The translations under genes and the position numbers were made by a program. Shown here piece after piece: positions 27,801-30,971 of a DNA stretch of 30,971 bases. The stretch comes from Chara braunii (Eukaryota; Streptophyta; Charophyceae; Charales; Characeae): the NCBI GenBank assembly GCA_003427395.1, contig BFEA01000003.1, forward strand, positions 1,239,472-1,270,442. The letters run 5' to 3'. Positions within the stretch are counted from its first letter, which is position 1. Every line of letters starts with the position of its first letter. The notes under the pieces are model-generated. The model ran no database searches. It worked only from the letters and a program-made list of their open reading frames with translations, and had not been told where the DNA came from.

Positions 27801-30655
27801 ATATTATGCAGAGATGGCCGGCGCTGTTCGGACCGGAGTTGCAGAAGGGCAGAGCAGGGTATGCTTCGACTGGGAAAACGTCGTTGACTCCTTCACAGAA
27901 TGGGCGACCGGATGCGATGATGCCACCTGGCTTCCAGCGGGATGTGTGGCAGGACTGGAGATATCCCAGCACGCCGATCGCCGAACGGAATAGTACTGTC
28001 TCGGTCGGTACCGGGTGGGAGGACCCTTTTGCTACCCCGGAAGCCATCCAATCAGATCGCTTGACCACGGACTTCACCAGTAGCTGTACGAGCGCACGCG
28101 GCAGTCCACGTGACAGTCCACGTGGCAGTCCACATGGCGGTGTTGAGGAGGGGGGGAATTTGTCGTATTCCAGAGGGGTCTCGCTGTTGCCAAGCAAAAT
28201 GGTGGCATGCGCTGACGACAGGTGGATGGAGCAAGATAACCACGCCCGTCCCGAGATCATCAGGATGGATGCTGTCGATGGTGGTGTGCACGACTGCATT
28301 GTTGAAGACGATGAGGACACGATGGCGCAGGATGATTATCACTGTGTGCCGAGCGAAGGCCATCAGGATGGGAGTGGCTGGGGGGCAGCTGCTGCACACT
28401 TCGAACGAGATGACACATGGCAGCTGCGTAGCTGCTCTGCGCCAACGGCAGATAGTGAAACTGTCGACGGTGGGAAAACTGCGGACGAAAGCGTGCCATC
28501 GGATGGCCTGAAGGAGGCGGTCTGGGCAGAAGGCGAAGCATTTGGCGGAGGTGATCGATGTGATGCCACCTCATCTGATGATGACAAGGCTGGGTGTCGA
28601 GGCTATGACGACAGCAGCGACAGCAGCGAGGTCGTTGCCATGTCGTCCCCATCATTATCATCATCATGGTCGACGCCAGCATCTGCCTCAGCAGCATCGT
28701 CACCACGGCAGTCGTCTTCGGAGAGTGAACCTGCTGCCTTAGGGAGGACAGACAGATGGCAACGTGTACAGTGTCTAGCGCAGTCGGCATCTGATCGTCT
28801 TCGTCGGCATGACGTGCAGTTGAGGACGGAGCTCTCGCGGCGAACCGATCGCAGGATCGAGCCCAACGCTCGCCAAGAGACAATGAAGAAGCCATCGCCA
28901 TCCCTAGGTCTCATCGAAGAAGCAAAGATCGCATTGGTCAGTGCAGCAGATGTGCAGCAGGCAGACGAGAATCACTGGTCAACTGATCAGTTTTGCGGCT
29001 CTGAGAAGGGAGGAGTCACCACTGAATCTCCTCCTCCTCCTCGTGTGGGAGTTCTCTCTGCCGACTCTGCGGCGGCAGTGGCAGTGCTCCTGCGCTGTGT
29101 GGGCCGAGAGGTGTCGAGCTCGGAGTCATTCTTTTCTGCCTTTTCGTGCCAAGGTTGGGAAATCCAATCCCCGATTGATTACAGAATCACTTCCGATCCC
29201 GATCCCAATCCCGTCTGCTTGCCACCTGGCAGCCCTTCGTCTGGCACACAGGCATACGATCCCGATGCTGACATGTTCAAGCAATCATGCTCAGACTTCG
29301 CTGCAGGAGGCACACTTCACCAGACTCTTCGTTCCACGGAAACATCTGGTTCTGGATCTGCATCTGGATCTGCATCTGGATCTGGATCTGCATCTGGATC
29401 TGCATCTGGATCTGCATCTGCATCTGGATCTGGATCCTCGTGTTTGCACTTGCGAAGGCAAGCTCCCACTGCACCGACACGTGTAAGTGCTGCCGTTCAA
29501 TCTGATTCGTTGGATCGCGCCACCTCGGCATCGTTGGCTAGCCTGCCTCGTAAACCCGCGTTCTCTCCATTAGCTCCGCTGGCCAGCTCCTGGGGGGGGG
29601 GGATGGGAAGCACAGAGCGTGCGCCCGGACCGGGACTCGACTTGCCTCTCGTCGGCAAGGAGTCTGCTGTGGTGGTACTGCCTTTGCTGCACGGAGATCC
29701 TGATCCCGACCCTGACTCGGAGTCTGCGCAATCGCCTGTGACAAGGGGGTGGGAAACAGTTGCTGCTCCCAGCCCGCCAGAGGGAATTCTAAGTAACGAC
29801 GGAGGTCTGAGGGACAGGAGGTCGTCATCGACTCTTCGGCGGCGTGAAGCTCTGCGGTTGTTTCTGAGCCTCGACGATGACGATTCTGACGATGATGGAC
29901 CAGCAGTAGCAGCGGCAGGAGCAAACGTCGATGGCAGTGGTGACGACACATTGACAATGCGGATTGGTGAGTGCTACAGTGGTTTGACTACAATGGACTC
30001 GTTCTCCACGTCGTTGTCGCCATGTGGTTCGGATTACAGCCGCCGCCTTTCGGATTATAGCCGCCGCCGCCGCGATTGCCACGTGGATGATCCTCGTGAC
30101 TCAGAGTTCTATGGGAATTGGACCATGATCGATGGATATGGAGAAGCTGATTCAGACATGTGCGTCTCTCCGGTGTTGCCTTCTGGAGATGGCGGCGAAG
30201 GGGATTGTGTGTGTCGACCAGCAGTTTCCTGTGAAAGTGAGGAGGAGGAGAATAAGGTTGAAAGACCAAGAGAGAGAGAGGGGGAGGGAGAGGGAGAGGG
30301 AGAAGGAGAGCGGCGAAGCGAGCATGAGAGCTTGCAGAGCAGTTGGTTTCTGACAGATGCTGAAGATGTGATGATTAACGAGGATGGGCTGTCGCAAAAG
30401 CCTTCAAAATCTGCTCTGCAGTCTGGATACCTTTGCCCGGAAACAGTAGCTGAAGGCTCTGTCGGCGAAGACTCTGAGTCTGCGTGGGAGATGGTGTATG
30501 ACGTCAGCGACTTCCGCCCCAACCTGTTGAAGCAATCTGCGAGTGGGAAAAATGACAGCAATTGCGAACCATCTGATGCCAGTTTCTTCGAAGAAGACGA
30601 GTGCCGCCCCCAGGAGCGGGCGATCGAGGAGCAGAACCTTTTTCGTTGGGGTTGA
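24884..30655 (+). CDS. Large single-exon orphan protein, 1,923 aa, with an RRM-like island
   Basis: The frame is open for over 5.9 kb. The first ATG in frame has a strong context (AGCATGG); the 50 codons upstream of it contain no ATG, so I start here. I do not recognise the family. Polyproline tracts lie near residues 58-66 and 96-103. Ordered-looking islands lie at about 124-196, 217-272, 556-580 and 672-770. Residues 379-462 have a beta-alpha-beta-beta-alpha-beta pattern (LWINFYG, SIEDIQDQFDAL, YTYIKLHY, YVDVQFLDM, AEVVLRQ) like an RRM; this is inference, and canonical RNP aromatics are only partly present. Elsewhere it is Ser, Gly, Asp and Glu-rich with many short repeats (582-672, 1072-1087, 1488-1518, 1661-1677, 1796-1812), implying a long disordered, perhaps nuclear, protein. 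No signal peptide or membrane span is visible. The C terminus has WTMI, WFLT and WEMV in acidic settings. Introns cannot be excluded. Confidence 0.85.
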   Translation: MADTACQRGGGHFTLPSSSHGGIPTMLNSGRLRGEGEVVGCPSSSSAWGSTTSAHHNSPPPPPPPPPFATSTGGGEEEVVGHSSPWASDSSAFRIPSPPPPPPPLCRRPHRTPGTDSAVLDSISLLQTETSLLFHYYRWNRTVAVWNLPTVLEDFLGIKQCHDHMIDWALTTIHRVIILGLSDDGSESVICTASGVRHRQQESDDESPSSSSSSNDLMPLHVVTKHDSGLLLPRHDLPSYLYLSLETFLYCCGAKKALLHFCRIHGIHGVPGIPDNLLSSSSSFSSSPSPSSSTSAAAAACVIAAAASGADADVAGWEGGSAGREGGDGGETSMMTPRWSSCADWVMERCSSDYAAAPFWRSWTASSILPPPYISRQSGLWINFYGAELSIEDIQDQFDALGVTGYTYIKLHYPGGYGRDGREMDAARPPYVDVQFLDMATTMEAYDTLRIGLCAEVVLRQQSVDEDRDGGGEDFNPLVQVWPNVPREAARSQILPALNAHAGGTRYNPSVKMEDWPRQSPSSTQSRSVGERWTRGGQAGGGGGSGSGGGGSDEKGVEVVFLSFDALRRCRGKEYVYEIESGGKEEEEKKKGFTTKAREHVACPGRGGGGGGGGKEEEKKKTGCTTKAREHVACPGRGVGGGGEQYCARILGGGGGGGGGGGEQYCARILGGPIFEDLVHCTLDSLDAGIERRELVKAIKRTCPGARPRGLSILTDYQQRGDTWQFCIDPMSALEINSQGGLQLPNNQQAPIHLTFWDNTYEWRQTYHKDYSNHRRAGGDKTKVGVSPIPIPTGACVHEESSKGGRKVMPATEANAAAMKYKCLVQIGKDMEEEEDKMKTKMKMEMAAIAAVDESERVGGMGVPETAATTRGGEVLKEEEIVPWQPCEGVTEERREREGEMKSPPARPCPPSSPGVVEQSFSKTAAFGGWEDAAEERGNAGGEGRITPTLTNNGTIDHNQSTRSRLPEKDMLDIMQRWPALFGPELQKGRAGYASTGKTSLTPSQNGRPDAMMPPGFQRDVWQDWRYPSTPIAERNSTVSVGTGWEDPFATPEAIQSDRLTTDFTSSCTSARGSPRDSPRGSPHGGVEEGGNLSYSRGVSLLPSKMVACADDRWMEQDNHARPEIIRMDAVDGGVHDCIVEDDEDTMAQDDYHCVPSEGHQDGSGWGAAAAHFERDDTWQLRSCSAPTADSETVDGGKTADESVPSDGLKEAVWAEGEAFGGGDRCDATSSDDDKAGCRGYDDSSDSSEVVAMSSPSLSSSWSTPASASAASSPRQSSSESEPAALGRTDRWQRVQCLAQSASDRLRRHDVQLRTELSRRTDRRIEPNARQETMKKPSPSLGLIEEAKIALVSAADVQQADENHWSTDQFCGSEKGGVTTESPPPPRVGVLSADSAAAVAVLLRCVGREVSSSESFFSAFSCQGWEIQSPIDYRITSDPDPNPVCLPPGSPSSGTQAYDPDADMFKQSCSDFAAGGTLHQTLRSTETSGSGSASGSASGSGSASGSASGSASASGSGSSCLHLRRQAPTAPTRVSAAVQSDSLDRATSASLASLPRKPAFSPLAPLASSWGGGMGSTERAPGPGLDLPLVGKESAVVVLPLLHGDPDPDPDSESAQSPVTRGWETVAAPSPPEGILSNDGGLRDRRSSSTLRRREALRLFLSLDDDDSDDDGPAVAAAGANVDGSGDDTLTMRIGECYSGLTTMDSFSTSLSPCGSDYSRRLSDYSRRRRDCHVDDPRDSEFYGNWTMIDGYGEADSDMCVSPVLPSGDGGEGDCVCRPAVSCESEEEENKVERPREREGEGEGEGEGERRSEHESLQSSWFLTDAEDVMINEDGLSQKPSKSALQSGYLCPETVAEGSVGEDSESAWEMVYDVSDFRPNLLKQSASGKNDSNCEPSDASFFEEDECRPQERAIEEQNLFRWG
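26627..26900 (+). repeat. In-frame tandem duplications inside the large gene
   Basis: A 31-codon unit (26627, 26720) encodes GKEEE..KKK followed by TTKAREHVACPGRG twice. A 19-codon unit (26813, 26870) encodes EQYCARILGG after a polyglycine run, twice. Both preserve the frame. The second contains AG|GTGAGC twice, a donor-like sequence, so alternative splicing here is conceivable. Confidence 0.88.
29345..29442 (+). repeat. In-frame GGATCT/GCATCT hexamer array encoding Ser-Gly/Ser-Ala
   Basis: Alternating TCTGGA and TCTGCA units encode a run of SG and SA dipeptides at about residues 1488-1518 of the large protein. It is likely a flexible linker and likely length-variable. Confidence 0.92.
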
Positions 30656-30714
30656 TGCATGTAGCTGGACGTGATTGTTGGTTTCATTCTTACCTCTCTC
30701 GCAACGGGAGAGGG
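30602..30714 (+). repeat. Direct repeat at the gene's 3' end, copy 1
   Basis: The last 17 codons, stop codon and first 59 bases of 3' flank are repeated at 30859-30971 with two differences in the first 20 bases (offset 257 bp). The upstream boundary falls at the codons for CRPQ. Confidence 0.95.
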
Positions 30715-30735
30715 CGGGGTGGTGAAAGGTGAGTG

Positions 30736-30776
<41 letters not shown>

Positions 30777-30858
30777 TATTTCCTTTTTTTTTTTCTTCTG
30801 TGGCCGAAACGACACGGGCGTTTCGGGCAACGAGCTTCACGGCGACCCATCCCAGACC
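30656..30858 (+). other. 3' flank with donor-like site and T-rich tract
   Basis: AAAG|GTGAGT (GT at 30729-30730) matches the 5' splice consensus, and a T-rich tract (30735-30797) leads to AG at 30854-30855. This could be a 3' UTR intron of about 127 bp. No AATAAA-type signal is seen before the window ends. Confidence 0.4.
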
Positions 30859-30971
30859 TGCCGCCCCCAGAAGCGAGCGATCGAGGAGCAGAACCTTTTT
30901 CGTTGGGGTTGATGCATGTAGCTGGACGTGATTGTTGGTTTCATTCTTACCTCTCTCGCAACGGGAGAGGG
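30859..30971 (+). repeat. Direct repeat, copy 2 (reaches window end)
   Basis: Matches 30602-30714 except for AGAAGCGAG in place of AGGAGCGGG. It would encode the same last residues (RAIEEQNLFRWG) if joined in frame by splicing. The repeat continues to the last base of the window, so its full length is unknown. Confidence 0.95.

Overview
This is a stretch of a large, repeat-rich eukaryotic nuclear genome. The grounds are tRNA-derived SINEs with poly(A) tails (one with an 18-bp target-site duplication), a poly(A)-tailed U6 snRNA pseudogene, many foldback (MITE-like) DNA elements with 3-bp target-site duplications, abundant microsatellites and homopolymers, and consensus-like splice donors. There is no bacterial-style gene packing. 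A plant or streptophyte (charophyte) alga is my best guess, but nothing in the window proves the lineage. Three isolated single N bases mark unresolved assembly points.

Layout. Bases 1-24.3 kb contain no convincing complete gene. They are a mosaic of at least five foldback families, here called A to E, plus SINEs and tandem arrays. Family A (about 110-120 bp, ends CTACCTTCTTCCCCCGAA) has seven or more copies. Family B (about 121-127 bp in intact copies, ends GGGCCTCGCTCCACTACTC) has about nine. Family C (614 bp, ends GGCCTGGACCCCAC, TNA target duplication) has two full copies plus relatives. Family D (ends GGGCATACTCACACTAG, TGA target duplication) has about four. Family E is a single 660-bp element. 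C3 sits inside a D element, giving a readable insertion history. Other items are a diverged U6 pseudogene (1.8 kb), a possible exon (1.0 kb), a zinc-finger fragment resembling the N-terminal finger of hAT transposases (9.8 kb), a 307-bp tandem duplication (11.1-11.75 kb), and a four-copy array of E2F-consensus-like sites (22.4 kb). Minisatellites fill 22.8-24.7 kb.

The only strongly supported protein gene is an intronless reading frame at 24,884-30,655 (+). From a good-context ATG it encodes 1,923 residues. The product is mostly low-complexity, acidic and serine/glycine-rich, with a few ordered islands. One of these, residues about 379-462, has the order of elements expected for an RRM-like fold. 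I do not recognise the family. Its C-terminal end is duplicated 257 bp downstream, running off the window.

The elements do not form an operon or pathway. The picture is one large orphan gene at the right edge, flanked upstream by about 24 kb of intergenic (or intronic) DNA shaped by successive non-autonomous transposon insertions.
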